A stretch of 64,000 nucleotides of DNA from Mactromeris polynyma (lineage: Eukaryota > Mollusca > Bivalvia > Venerida > Mactridae). The stretch covers positions 9,426,807 to 9,490,806 of the forward strand of contig JASFXZ010000003.1 of the NCBI GenBank assembly GCA_032209605.1, given 5' to 3'. The position numbers and the translations under genes were made by a program. Shown one piece after another: positions 9,775 through 21,495 of the stretch. A model generated the notes under the pieces. The model searched no databases, was not told where the DNA came from, and saw only the letters and a list, made by a program, of their open reading frames with translations. The stretch's first letter is position 1. Each line of letters opens with the position of its first letter.

Positions 9775-12160
9775 ACTTAATTGCCGGAATGTTACAGATG
9801 AACAGTTGTGACGTCAAAGTTAGCTGCACTTAATTGCCGAAATGTGACAGATGAACAGTTGTGACGTCAAAGTTAGCTGCACTAAATTGCCGGAATGTAG
9901 CAGATGAACAGTTGTGACGTCAACATTACATGCACTAATTTGCCGGAATGTGGCAGGTGAACAGTTGCGACGTCAAAGTGACATGTACTAAATTGCCGGA
10001 ATGTGGCAGGTGAACTATTGCGACGTCAAAGTTACATGCACTAAATTGGCAGAATGTGGCAGGTGAACAGTTGCGACGTCAAAGTTACATGTACTAAATT
10101 GCCGGAATGTGGCAGATGAACTATTGCGACGTCAAAGTTACATGCACTATATTGCCGGAATGTGGCAGTTGAACTGTTGCGATGTCAAAGTTACATGCAC
10201 TAAATTGCCGGAATGTGGCAGATGAACTATTGCGACGTCAAAGTTACATGCACTAAATTGGCAGAATGTGGCAGGTGAACAGTTGCGACGTCAAAGTTAC
10301 ATGTACTAAATTGCCGGAATGTGGCAGATGAGCTATTGCGACGTCAAAGTTACATGCACTAAATTGCCGGAATATGACAGATGAACTATTGCGACGTCAA
10401 AGTTACATGCACTAAATTGGCAGAATGTGGCAGGTGAACAGTTGCGACGTCAAAGTTACATGTACTAAATTGCCGGAATGTGGCAGATGAACTATTGCGA
10501 CGTCACAGTTACATGTACTAAATTGCCGGAATGTGGCAGATGAACTATTGAGACGTCAAAGTTACATGCACTATATTGCCGGAATGTGGCAGTTGAACTG
10601 TTGCGATGTCAAAGTTACATGCACTAAATTGCCGGAATGTGGCAGATGAACTATTGCGACGTCAAAGTTACATGTACTAAATTGCCGGAATGTGGCAGAT
10701 GAACAGTTGCGACGTCAAAGTAACATGCACTATATTGCCGGAATGTGGCAGGTGAACAGTTGCGACGTCAAAGTTACATGCACTAAATTGCCGGAATGTG
10801 GCAGGTGAACAGTTGCGACGTCAAAGTTACATGCACTATATTGCCGGAATGTGGCAGGTGAACAGTTGCGACGTCAAAGTTACATGCACTATATTGCCGG
10901 AATGTGGCAGGTGAACAGTTGCGACGTCAAAGTTACATGCACTAAATTGCCGGAATGTGGCAGGTGAACAGTTGCGACGTCAAAGTTACATGCACTATAT
11001 TGCCGGAATGTGGCAGGTGAACAGTTGCGACGTCAAAGTTACATGTACTAAATTGCCGGAATGTGGCAGATGAACTATTGCGACGTCAAAGTTACATGCA
11101 CTATATTGCCGGAATGTGGCAGGTGAACAGTTGCGACGTCAAAGTTACATGCACTAAATTGCCGGAATATGACAGATGAACTATTGCGACGTCAAAGTTA
11201 CATGCACTAAATTGGCAGAATGTGGCAGGTGAACAGTTGCGACGTCAAAGTTACATGTACTAAATTGCCGGAATGTGGCAGATGAGCTATTGCGACGTCA
11301 AAGTTACATGCACTAAATTGCCGGAATATGACAGATGAACTATTGCGACGTCAAAGTTACATGCACTATATTGGCAGAATGTGGCAGGTGAACAGTTGCG
11401 ACGTCAAAGTTACATGTACTAAATTGCCGGAATGTGGCAGATGAACTATTGCGACGTCACAGTTACATGTACTAAATTGCCGGAATGTGGCAGATGAACT
11501 ATTGCGACGTCAAAGTTACATGCACTATATTGCCGGAATGTGGCAGTTGAACTGTTGCGATGTCAAAGTTACATGCACTAAATTGCCGGAATGTGGCAGA
11601 TGAACTATTGCGACGTCAAAGTTACATGCACTCAATTGCCGGAATGTGGCAGATGAACTGTTGCGACGTCAAAGTTACATGCACTAAATTGCCGGAATGT
11701 GGCAGCTATTGCGACGTCAAAGTTATATGCACTAAATTGCCGGAATATGACAGATGAACTATTGCGACGTCAAAGTTACATGTACTAAATTGCCGGAATG
11801 TGGCAGATGAACTATTGCGACGTCAAAGTTACATGCACTAAATTGGCAGAATGTGGCAGGTGAACAGTTGCGACGTCAAAGTTACTTGTACTAAATTGCC
11901 GGAATGTGGCAGATGAACTATTGCGACGTCAAAGTTACATGTACTAAATTGCCGGAATGTGGCAGATGAACTATTGCGACGTCAAAGTTACATGTACTAA
12001 ATTGCCGGAATGTGGCAGATGAACTATTGCGACGTCAAAGTTACATGTACTAAATTGCCGGAATGTGGCAGATGAAGTGTTGCGACGTCAAAGTTACATG
12101 TACTAAATTGCCGGAAAGTGTGGCATATAAACAGTAGCGACATCAGTGTTACATACATTT
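9775..12160 (+). repeat. 53-bp satellite array, about 45 units
   Basis: The unit contains 'aattgccggaatgtggcag', 'atgaactattg' and 'cgacgtcaaagttacatg'. The period is 53 bp, so frames do not persist and the 65-codon frame at 11560 is a by-product. The first three units read 'gtgacgtca', including a perfect CRE palindrome TGACGTCA; most later units read 'gcgacgtca'. Variant units recur at spacings that are multiples of 53: the variant 'cagttgaactgttgcgatg' lies near 10165, 10588 and 11543. This indicates higher-order duplication. A deletion-bearing unit lies near 11700. The array decays gradually at both edges. Confidence 0.97.
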
Positions 12161-12910
12161 ACTGAAACAGTCAAACATTTCCAGGGTAAAATTAATATAA
12201 ATATTGGAATTCAATTCACATCACGGCAGCAGGACAGAGCGGTATTGAAGAACTAAGTGAGACATTTTGGCATACTTGAAACAGACAAATATAAATCAGC
12301 AGCAGTAATTATTTAAGAAGGTAGCGTCTGTGTTCCTAAGCGGGGAACATTAATCTAATTACAAATAACGGTTTAAGGTTGTAAGAACAATCATGTGTAG
12401 AAGTCGCAAATGTGTCTTCATTTAAGCCTTCAGAGACAACTTGTAATCAAGCTGTTCCGGTGCAGCTTTTATTTCCAACGGGGTAAATTATTCAAACATG
12501 CCGGTACATATAGATGTTGTTTTTGTCCTTCCCGATGAGGTTGGTGATATTTTAGACTAATTGCTGTCTGACTGCCGGTCATATTTTTATGTTTCTCCAA
12601 GTAGTGTTTTGTTAACGTGTGCATGATAATTGACATATCTCAGATAACACATATTGCACAGGATGTGATCTTATGCGTTTATCCGTGGTGGGAAAACCAT
12701 TTATACAGATGTGGAATTATCCTTTGAGACTTCATATCATATTATTGCAATTATACAGAATAGGCATCGCAGTATGTATCAAATCCTGGCGGTAGTTTAT
12801 AAAATAATTATGCTTGTTATTGAAATGCTGGAAAATAGAATTCCCCAGAGGACAGAAGGACAGAAGGTCATTCGTGGTTCATAAATAGCGACCATAAAAT
12901 AATAAGTAAT
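12161..12910. other. No recognisable feature
   Basis: AT-rich sequence with short open frames only. There is no clear copy of the dispersed families seen elsewhere. Confidence 0.55.
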
Positions 12911-13217
12911 TACGGTGGCATAGAGGTGACATGTGTGAAATTATTTTTATGTCGTTCCCACGACTTAGTAAGTCTTAGCCACGAGATAACTATGCCATGG
13001 GAACGTGATAGTTAAGTCGTGGTCACGATATAAGTAGTCGTGGGAACGAGATAGTATGACGTGACCACGAGATAACTAGGCCATGGGAACGTGATAGTTA
13101 AGTCGTGGTCACGATATACGTAGTCGTGGTCACGAGATAGTATGTCGTGGGAACGAGTTAGTAAGTGGTGGCCACGAGATAAAATAAGTTCACACATGCC
13201 ACCTATATGCCAGGGTA
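12911..13217 (+). mobile_element. Family L TIR element, long form
   Basis: The ends read 'tacggtggcatagaggtgac' and, in inverse, 'cacctatatgccagggta'. The interior alternates 'gtcgtgggaacgaga' and 'gtcgtggtcacgaga' half-units about 22-23 bp apart, giving a direct and partly palindromic internal array. A short form with the same termini and fewer internal units lies at 45222-45359. Three perfect YGTGRGAA sites (the Su(H)/RBPJ consensus) fall at about 12955, 13039 and 13146. There is no coding content, so it is a non-autonomous DNA element of unassigned superfamily. Confidence 0.85.
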
Positions 13218-14260
13218 GTTAAATACACTAAACAGAAATAAAGCATTCGGAGACAAGTCGCAAACACAAGTTGGTTGAAAATCACATCCATCGGTGCTTG
13301 CTAATGTAATTTCGGATTCATGCAAATGGATGATGGTCTCTTATATTTAACACTACATCACATTATCTCCTTGTTGTGTAAGATATTGGGTACAGATGTA
13401 TGGTTATTTAATTAAAAGCAATTATATGGGTGTTTATGGGCGCATGTGAATGGCATTAATCGAAACTGGATACGTGACCCTAACATTTTGTGAAAGGACG
13501 TATTTACATCCAGTGGGGATAGCATCATACATTACATAGTGCTATGCATTAATTCGGAACAGCAGATAACAAAGTTACGTTTCAATTTTATTATTTGCCT
13601 GTCCTTAAGCGCTGTACAATGCAAGCATGCCATGGTTTTTGTGATCCATGGGACTTGTAGCAGCTGCGCTGGCCTTGAGATCAGAATTAAAGCATCTTAA
13701 AATTCGCTTTTAGTATTCCAGAATGACATTTATTTTACAAATATTCAATGAATAACAACCATTTTTACAGCAAGGCAAGTGCATGAAATGCAAATTCTTC
13801 ATGTCATGTCACTGGTAGTTTAGAACAATGTGTTGATTTAAAAGCACACAGAACAAGCCAAGCAAGTTACTGGAAGGAAGTCCGATCCAAACCGCATTCA
13901 GAATCACAATAAAGAATGTTGTAAGGCGTTTAAAATGAAAGAAACAGCAAGAATACTGTTGAAGCTCAACAAAGTCATAAACATGAAGCTGGAACAACTC
14001 ACATTTTAGCTGAATTAAGGCCATCATAGAAAAAAAATAGTTTTGCATAAACCTACTTTCTCCCGAAAATGACCCCTATTCAAAAAATGATAGTGTCAGA
14101 GTGGGGAGTTTTGGTCGCGTATTTAAATAGATGAAACTTGAATGAACATTAGAAATAAAAACCTACCAACCAACCCAAATTAGTTTTGTTTAGGTGGGGT
14201 TATGCTCAACAAACATTGTTAAGGATGGCCTTAGATTAAACAGGAAGGAATGTAATACAG
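13218..14260. other. No recognisable feature
   Basis: AT-rich DNA. A 79-codon minus frame at 13809-14048 shows no domain. Confidence 0.5.
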
Positions 14261-14345
14261 TGAGGCCTCCAGAAATCCAGTAGCCCAACTTCCCGGACAA
14301 GTCTAATTGCCGAGTCGGGCTACCAACAGTTGAGTCGAATTTAAT
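14261..14345 (+). mobile_element. Pogo-like MITE terminal fragment
   Basis: 'tacagtgaggcctccaga' resembles the TA + CAGTnnnnCCTC termini of families A-D. The following 'ccggacaagtc' and 'ccgagtcgggctacc' do not match any other copy in this window. It is probably one end of another family whose remainder is lost. Confidence 0.45.
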
Positions 14346-15037
14346 GCGGGACATGTATGCTATGCACGCCTACTTAGCTGTTAATCCGAACCCTATACTA
14401 TGCTCCTATGTTGGAGATGTCAGAATTAACATAGACACTATTCCGGGACAACAGTATTTAAAGATAATTTCTAGATCCCTGATAGTTATACACTACTATC
14501 TAAAACATTTGAAATATTATTTTTTTATTTCGACCACAAGATAATGTTACAATATCAAAATGGCATCGCTTAAATTGTTTGCATGTCAAACAAAATCATC
14601 GGCAATAAAAAAATTAAATCACATTAAATTAACTCAAAACAGCAAAAATGATATCAACTTGCTCTGAGATTGATACCATGCTGGGTTTAATCGGATAGTA
14701 TTCGAATTCGCTTGGGAGAACTTCTCCGAACAAAATCTGATAAAATTGTAATTTAACTTTCTAAAACGATTCAGATTGTATCACGTTTATTACATTTTCC
14801 GAGTACCTCCATTAAGAAAACACGCAAAGGAAGAGGGAAGTATCGATTTATAAAGTAAGTAAATATTCACGAAACGAATATATTCTATTGTATCGTGGGT
14901 CACAGCCAATGCCTCGTTCCATCATTAGTTCTTGTTTTTGTTGTTTCTAATGTTTCAACAAGCATAAACGTGAAACAGAGAAGCCTACATCTATATTTAA
15001 GATCCTTCGAACACTGAACTCATACGATGAGAATTTA
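14346..15037. other. No recognisable feature
   Basis: AT-rich sequence with short frames only. Confidence 0.5.
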
Positions 15038-15217
15038 CAGTCGGACCTCGTTTATGGACAACCTTCTATCCGAATACTTGGTGTCATCCGAAATAAATAT
15101 CAGGTCCATAATGTATCTTCTTAGGCACGTCGACTTGAAATGGGAAATTCGAAGCCACGTATAATTCGAAATGAAAATTTCGGACCCGATGAATTCGACT
15201 GAACGAGGTCCGAATAA
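15038..15217 (+). mobile_element. Family B MITE, copy 1
   Basis: After a TA the element starts 'cagtcggacctcgtttat', and it closes with the inverted 'gaacgaggtccga'. The interior holds 'atccgaatacttgg', 'ccgaaataaatatcag' and 'attcgaaatgaaaat'. Copies lie at 62797-62970 (+) and 8081-8232 (-). It is about 180 bp long and non-coding, with the TA target and CAGT start expected of pogo-like Tc1/mariner derivatives. Confidence 0.85.
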
Positions 15218-15273
15218 TATTTAATACCGTTATAATTGAGGCGTTTATGAAACACCAAAGGAGAGTTAAACAA

Positions 15274-15616
15274 TACATAGTTCCCACATCTACAATATTT
15301 ACCTCCCTTGTTCTGAATTGTCGGCCATTTTGATAGGCAAATTTCCTTTAAGTTTATAGGGAATATAATGTAAACGATGATAAAACTAATCTGATAAATA
15401 AAAATTAACTTATTAATTATGCTCATGTGGGCATTTGGCTCAGTAAGTTGAAGAAAAAGTGGTTGTCACATGCAAATTCTCTTGGTATTTTCTCAATTAT
15501 TACATTTTTAGAAATTACCCCTATAAGGGCTTATCAGTTTTGCCTACTAAAATGGCCGACAGTAAAGGACAAGGGAGGTAATTATTGTAGATGTAACATC
15601 ATGTAGGAACTATGTA
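15274..15616 (+). mobile_element. Family F TIR element, copy 1
   Basis: Terminal inverted repeats are 'tacatagttcc' and 'ggaactatgta' (perfect over 11 bp). Just inside them, 'cacatctacaat' with 'acctcccttg' faces 'caagggaggt' with 'attgtagatgt'. The interior includes 'ggcatttggctcagtaag'. Copy 2 lies at about 29030-29455. Open frames crossing it have no transposase motif. The superfamily is not assigned. Confidence 0.85.
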
Positions 15617-16002
15617 TTAGAAATGAAGAGAAACTAGTCAATATGAACACAAGCGGCTTTAACCAGATTGATGACAATGGGACACTCGCACTGAAACATT
15701 TGATTAAACTACATGATGAAGTTAATATATTATGACTGATCCAAGACGATATTCCTATAATCGTCCATCATTTCTGTTAGCCTTTACTACCCAGAAATGC
15801 CATTAATTTTCTATACTTTGAAGTATAATATCTGCAGTTTTGCTAACCTTACCTGAAGTCACTGTACATCAGCCTTTGTAAAGTTTGTACACCATTGTAT
15901 ATGGTATAAGGGCGTTCTATGTTCAATACTTAAGTAATTACTGATTTGAACAGGTGGAGAGGATGGAAGTTTATATAGACACAAGTGTAAGTACCAACAA
16001 GA
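15617..16002. other. No recognisable feature
   Basis: Ordinary AT-rich sequence leading into the 31-bp array. Confidence 0.5.
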
Positions 16003-16635
16003 GTAAATCTGGACGTGGTAGACAGAGTGTTCACTTAAATCTGGACGTGGTAGACAGAGTGTTCACTTAAATCTGGACGTGGTAGACAGAGTGTTCACTT
16101 AAATCTGGACGTGGTAGACAGAGTGTTCAGTAAATCTGGACGAAGTAGACAGAGTGTTCAGTAAATCTGGACGTGGTAGACAGAGTGTTCAGTAAATCTG
16201 GACGTGGTAGACAGAGTGTTCAGTAAATCTGGACGTGGTAGACAGAGTGTTCACTTAAATCTGGACGTGGTAGACAGAGTGTTCAGTAAATCTGGACGTG
16301 GTAGACAGAGTGTTCACTTAAATCTGGACGTGGTAGACAGAGTGTTCAGTAAATCTGGACGTGGTAGACAGAGTGTTCAGTAAATCTGGACGTGGTAGAC
16401 AGAGTGATCAGTAAATCTGGACGTGGTAGACAGAGTGTTCACTTAAATCTGGACGTGGTAGACAGAGTGTTCAGTAAATCTGGACGTGGTAGACAGAGTG
16501 TTCAGTAAATCTGGACGTGGTAGACAGAGTGATCAGTAAATCTGGACGTGGTAGACAGAGTGTTCAGTAAATCTGGACGTGGTAGACAGAGTGTTCAGTA
16601 AATCTGGACGTAGTAGACAGAGTGTTCACTTAATC
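16003..16635 (+). repeat. 31/32-bp minisatellite, about 20 units
   Basis: The unit contains 'aaatctggacgtggtag' and 'acagagtgttca'. Two spacers alternate irregularly: 'gt' gives 31 bp and 'ctt' gives 32 bp, and the mix of the two forms records local duplications. A few single-base variants occur, for example 'cgaagtag' and 'gtgatca'. Homogeneity is very high, implying recent turnover. No open frame spans it. Confidence 0.97.
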
Positions 16636-16985
16636 AAGGCTCTTATCTCCTTTGCCTTTTTGCTTTCCTGTATCTACATCGTATATATTTTCATGACTTC
16701 TTCAGCTTTTAGTATTGCTGTGTACTTTGTATCTTGCTGTCTTCATCCATTCCGATAAAAAGAGAAACTAAGTAAACCACCGATGGCATATAATAGGTTT
16801 AGCTAGTTCTTCAAAACCAAATAGGAAAACAAAGATACAGGAAAAGAATAGAGTACATATTAAACAATCTTTTCCAAGCATGTTCAGTTTACAATAGCGC
16901 AATTATTTCGTAATTGTCAATTTGTGTTTAAACGCCGTAAATTGTTTTTTAACCTGGAGTCAAATAATAACGTGAACTGTAAAGC
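16636..16985. other. No recognisable feature
   Basis: AT-rich DNA between the minisatellite and the first block of the proposed duplicated segment. Confidence 0.5.
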
Positions 16986-17260
16986 GTCTGAGATGTTAAA
17001 TTGCTTTAACGAATGGAACAAAAGGAACATACTTAACAAACGTGTAGGCGAACGTTGTAATGTGTCTCGATGGCGCCATGCCACTAAACAAACAAACTAT
17101 CTCTCTCAATAACGTGTTTACGTATGTCGTTAGCCATTTCTTCCTAATGGCTTCGTTTATAAATTTTGCCTCCTAGATATAATTGGTGTCTGCAGTTTGT
17201 GCAAGTTCAACAAAAGGACAGAACGGATGAGTAAATAAAGAAACTAACGATGACAAAATA
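16986..17260 (+). repeat. Duplicated block a, copy 1
   Basis: 'aaaggaacata', 'gtttacgtatgtcgt', 'aaattttgcctcc' and 'ttcaacaaaaggacag' occur in the same order at about 24245-24470 in diverged form. It is the first of four colinear anchors between 17-21 kb and 24-28 kb. No coding content is recognised; the 62-codon frame at 16924-17112 is not conserved in the second copy. Confidence 0.55.
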
Positions 17261-17469
17261 TCAAGAATGCAAACATGACAGCAATGGTGATTTGCTTTGA
17301 TGTGCAGCTATTTATTCTCGCATTCACTATATGGTCATCGTTTTAAGAGATACACATAATGTTTAATCAATTCACATATTCGACTTGAAAGATATTCTGT
17401 CATACTATGCAATGGTTCACTTCAAAAGTATCCATATTATATTGAAAATATGCGGAGAATTGAAAGCCA

Positions 17470-17690
17470 CATTCACAAGTAGTCGGACCCAGGCAAACGA
17501 AAAGGAGGGAGACACACGCATGTAGAAGACAAAGAAACAATACCAAACGGAACAGGAGGAGCACCCAGGAAGGGGACCCAAAACAAAACTAAAAGTTTCA
17601 GGACATGAAAATTAAACGATACCACATCAAAAATGAATATGTATTGACACGGGACTACAATGAGCACAACATGAGGCTATGTAGCTGGTC
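17470..17690 (+). repeat. Dispersed repeat H, copy 1
   Basis: 'gaagacaaagaaac' and 'caaacggaacaggagg' match 'agacaaagacaat' and 'caaacggaccaggagg' at 57720-57960. The likeness is moderate and covers about 150 bp, and the nature of the element is unknown. Confidence 0.45.
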
Positions 17691-17724
17691 ATTCATGCAT
17701 ATATAACAAACAGTTGTATTGATT

Positions 17725-17830
17725 TACTAACAATGGTATTAAACATTCATATAAACGATACAGACAAATGTCGCCGAAATGCTAATTGGTATACGGTACT
17801 TAATCAGTCGTACGTTTGTTGATAACATCA
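17725..17830 (+). repeat. Dispersed repeat J, copy 2 (duplicated block b)
   Basis: 'gtattaaacattcatataa', then 'gacaaatgtc' and 'atgctaattggta', match 24793 onward and, more weakly, 7530 onward. It follows block a at similar spacing in both 17-kb and 24-kb regions. Confidence 0.6.
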
Positions 17831-17978
17831 TTATATTAGCTAGAAACCAAAAAAACAATGATAAGCATTGCATGGTATCAACCAGACTTATTCACGTGTT
17901 CATCTACCATGGTGTCTGTGTCTGTGTCTTGTGTTTCCTTTTGTCTTGGTATTGTTTTCTCTGTGTATACTTTCCATG

Positions 17979-18282
17979 CTTACTTGTGCTTTGAGCCGCG
18001 GCCGTGGTCCAGTGGTTAGTGCGCTGGACTTGTAACCCGGCGATCCGGGTTCGATTCCCGGTCGCGGCAGGTCATACCCTTCCATGAAAATTTGATAAAA
18101 ATGTCGATTTTCCTCCACATGTGGAGAAGTTGCCGGCTCCTTGTGGAAGGGTAAGTTAGTACTGGTAAGAATTCAGTCCAGGAAAAACTGGTTAGGTGAA
18201 CCGGCCGCCGTATATAACTGAAATATCGTTGAGAAACGGCGTTAAACCCGATGAAACAAACAAACAAACTTACTTCTGCTTT
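17979..18282 (+). mobile_element. SINE family 1, full copy with target duplication
   Basis: The head at 17995-18068 folds as a tRNA: acceptor 'gccgcgg' pairs with 'tcgcggc', the A-box 'tggtccagtgg' is perfect at 18005-18015, the anticodon loop 'cttgtaa' reads TGT (Thr-like), and the B-box 'gttcgattc' is perfect at 18049-18057. A body of about 190 bp follows. It ends in 'cggcgttaaacccg' and a short 'aaacaaacaaac' tail. Flanking 14-bp repeats at 17979-17992 and 18269-18282 ('cttacttgtgcttt') differ at one base and are the target-site duplication. Intact Pol III boxes mean the copy could still be transcribed. Peptides read from this strand or its reverse, such as 'RPGIEPGSPGYKS', are translated tRNA, not protein. 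Confidence 0.93.
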
Positions 18283-19270
18283 TGGTACTTTGTATAGGAC
18301 ACTTCCTGCTCGATCACTTTAACCATTCTTTTTAATTCAATATATTAATTAAGATTATAAGATTGGCATAGTGGTAATTTATTTTCTCTGGCATGGATTC
18401 CAATAAAATGAAGATAAAAAAGTGCGATAAAATCCGAGCAAGTAGGTTACTTACTGTCAAAATATTATCTAACATATGAATAATGCGCATATACTTATGT
18501 TATGTCTGGGGCATTCGGTCGTAAATTGTGGTATTAAGAAAAACATAAATATACTTCGAATATTCGTTTTGCATGTCTAATCTCAGTGACAGTCTATAAC
18601 TTTAATTCTTGCGTAGGAAGTAAGTTATTACTGTCAATTTGCTCTCAGTTTTGTTTCTATTTAACTAACTCTAAAATAGCCAATAAATAACCATGGTGGA
18701 CATTTTAAACCAAAACATAGCGACAAAAGATTAGTCAATTTATGTTTTAAAGGCGAGTCTTAGATGGAAAATGATGGCAAAAACATCAGCACTAACAAAC
18801 TAATTATTGAGAAAAATACAAGCAAACAATAATTAACTATGGTTTACCACGATAAATGTACTTTAGACGACAGAATTTAGGTCACTCCCTGTACTTTGAA
18901 AATAATTCTCATTAATAAGAGAGGAAAATAAAGTTATGAAACAGTTTTATTCTCAAATCGCTTTCACATTACGTCTCACCGAGACAGAAACAATTCACAT
19001 TACAAGAGCAAAGCATTCCTTACGCAACTGAATAACGAGAATCTTAAATAACTACTTGTATCATGATTGTGAGATTCGTTCGCTCAAGCCACATGGTGAC
19101 AGTATTAATTATGAAACTGTCGACACAAAGACTAATGTCTTCGATGTTGTAGTGACGCCAAAACTGATTCTACGAAACAATATAAAACAATGAACATCTT
19201 TACGCACTAGAGATAAAGACCATTTATTTGGGATGGGTTTTGTCTGCCTGTTTAATTAAGACTGTTTTTG
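18283..19270. other. No recognisable feature
   Basis: AT-rich DNA inside the first copy of the proposed duplicated segment. I see no repeat copy or gene. Confidence 0.5.
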
Positions 19271-19274
19271 TCAT

Positions 19275-19365
19275 TCTGTTTCACTGAAATGGGTTGTCAT
19301 ACATGTGATTCATTGTATAATGATTAACTAGAATTTCTCATATGACAAAACCTTGCTTTCCATGA
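19275..19365 (+). repeat. Duplicated block c, copy 1
   Basis: 'gtcatacatgtgattca', 'atgattaac' and 'aaaaccttg' pair with 'gtcatacatattgattca', 'atgattaac' and 'aaaatcttg' at 25795-25880. It is the third colinear anchor. Confidence 0.55.
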
Positions 19366-19439
19366 AGAAAGCAATATTGCGAACGTAAGGAATGGTTGAA
19401 GTGGTACAGGAAATATTCCATGAATAAAGCAATAGTGTG

Positions 19440-19600
19440 CACATGAATGGAGAACTACATGGATAGCCCCATTCACAAGACAGTGTCTCCCCACACAGAT
19501 CCCAGGAAAATATGAGCATACAAAACATTAGGAGTTGATGAGGTGTAAGGACAAACATCTATGGGGATGGGGCAATAAGAATTGTCTTGTTGATCATGAA
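19440..19600 (+). repeat. Dispersed repeat G, copy
   Basis: 'cacaagacagtgtctcccc', 'acagatcccagg', 'aaacattaggag' and 'ggggatggggcaa' follow the order of the other repeat G copies. There is no coding content and the boundaries are unclear. Confidence 0.65.
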
Positions 19601-20585
19601 AACAAATAAGAAGAGGAAGAGAAAGAGAAAGATAAAATGTGTATAAAAAACGATAAAAAATTTCTGTCTGAATACCAGAAACAATTAAGTGGAGAAGAAT
19701 AAGGAGGGGACATAAGGGACAGAGGGAAGGGTATAAGACTGGTTTCTCTATGTATTCTACTGAATGACCGCGGTGGAATAGCTGACATTATATTGTTTTC
19801 AATTTTAGAAAAAAGTGATAGACATAGTTCAGAGGCATTTAAAGTACATTTGCTTTTAAAATTTTCAACAATAAATGAGCAATGCTTTAACCAAACCTGA
19901 AACTAGGAATATACAAGAAAAATAGCGTGGTTTATTTCTATTTAGTCCATTCATTAAAGTTAATAATGGTTGTTTGTTTTCATAAAATAAACTCTGAGCT
20001 ATGGATCATCTAAGTCACAATCTAATTGGATATTTCCTGAAGCTATAACTAACGATACAAATAAATATATGGTTAGGTACAATATCGACATCATTATAAC
20101 AATGTATATCTAACGATACAAACAAATAGTTAATTGCGCATTTCCTTACAAGCACCATATTGCATTTCCGCGAGAATGCATTTCAGTTACTTAACATTAT
20201 CTGAACCAGTTCTCTCGAGCACTTTAGAAGAAACCTTATTTGCAGGAAACTACTTTACATTCTTTTGCTCTTCTGCACTTGTCAGTTGCGTGTTAATTCC
20301 TTTGAAATACTATCAATGAACGAGGAAATAAGAGTAGTAAAGCCACATACAAAGTGCACCGTCATTCCTCTAACAATACCTGTCAAACAAACAATGATTA
20401 TACCAAATACAAATCAGGAAATGTTATTTTTGATTTATGACTATAAATATCTACAAATGATTGAAGTAAGAATGTATTAGCTATGAAGTTCGACTACCAA
20501 ATCTGATTCATCTCCCAATAACATCCGGAACCACGGTAGTTTAACATGAATAAAACTCAGAGTAATGATTTAACTCTGTATGATA
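19601..20585. other. No recognisable feature
   Basis: AT-rich DNA. Two overlapping frames at 20134-20480 have no domain. Confidence 0.5.
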
Positions 20586-20587
20586 TC

Positions 20588-20835
20588 TAACAATTCTTGA
20601 AAGAACATTTCAATCAAATAATTCTGTCAAAGTTGTTTCCACACGACAATCTCCTTTCAAATCGTTAAATGAAAATAGTGAAGATCCATTCCATATATCA
20701 CGTTGCAGGACGCTCCCAATAGATACTTAGCTTTGAATCTAAATTACTCCATCTAAAATCTACCACAGTAAATTAAGGGGAGCCCTTTTAGACGTATAAT
20801 TAACATCTAAGTGAATGTTTAAAATACACCGACTG
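20588..20835 (+). repeat. Repeat I / duplicated block d, copy 1
   Basis: 'cttgaaagaacatttcaatc' followed by 'aaataattctgtcaa' is nearly identical to 27736 onward. Weaker likeness continues for about 240 bp through 'cttagctt', 'cagtaaatta' and 'aacatcta'. It is the best conserved of the anchors shared by the two regions. Confidence 0.75.
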
Positions 20836-21495
20836 ACATCGGGAAGATTAATCCAAGCAACGAGAAGGCACAAACTTGGAACTTGGCTTTATCTTTAATT
20901 TCAGCCGATGTCACTATTAATTCCTGTACAAAAGACCTTATACTCATGTTCAGAAAAGGTTTGGGGTTTTACTAGAAATTCAGCAGAAAAAAATCTATGA
21001 TGTATTAAAAGAGATAAATATGGTAAAGAGATACATACGATAGTTCATCAAGTGTTGTCAGGTCATGACAGATGATGTTTACCATCAGTCACGAGTCGTC
21101 ACAGAGAAATAAGATTAATTGGCAAACTATTCAATCAACAAGACATATGACCCGAGTGAAGATATCCTTATTGTATTGCCCGCCAATTACCGTAACCATC
21201 TTCTCACTAACTGCGGTATTCATGACACATTACTGTCACATTCGTTTCTTCTCCTACATTTCTAAGCTCCATTAGGAATTCACATCTTTTGAAGAGTGAT
21301 ATGTGTGCCATATAAGGAATGACGAGAGGTCAATCGTTAGTCTGACTGGACTATGTAATGTTAGTAACATGGCTAGAAATAGATACGTTTTAGAAAAGTA
21401 AGAGACTCTCTGGTGTTATATAAGGTCAAGGCACCATGAGTTTGAATGACATTTTCTTTTAGACGTCTGAGTCGTTGTACATTTATTAAACAACC
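20836..21495. other. No recognisable feature
   Basis: AT-rich DNA with short frames only, ending at the SINE that begins at 21496. Confidence 0.5.

Noticed and set aside
9775..12160. CRISPR-like array
   Set aside because: Units are contiguous 53-bp repeats with no unique spacers, and the sequence is eukaryotic in character.
17995..18068. Functional tRNA-Thr gene
   Set aside because: The head folds as a tRNA but is joined to a SINE body, ends in a SINE tail and is bracketed by a target duplication. The anticodon stem also has an A-C mismatch.
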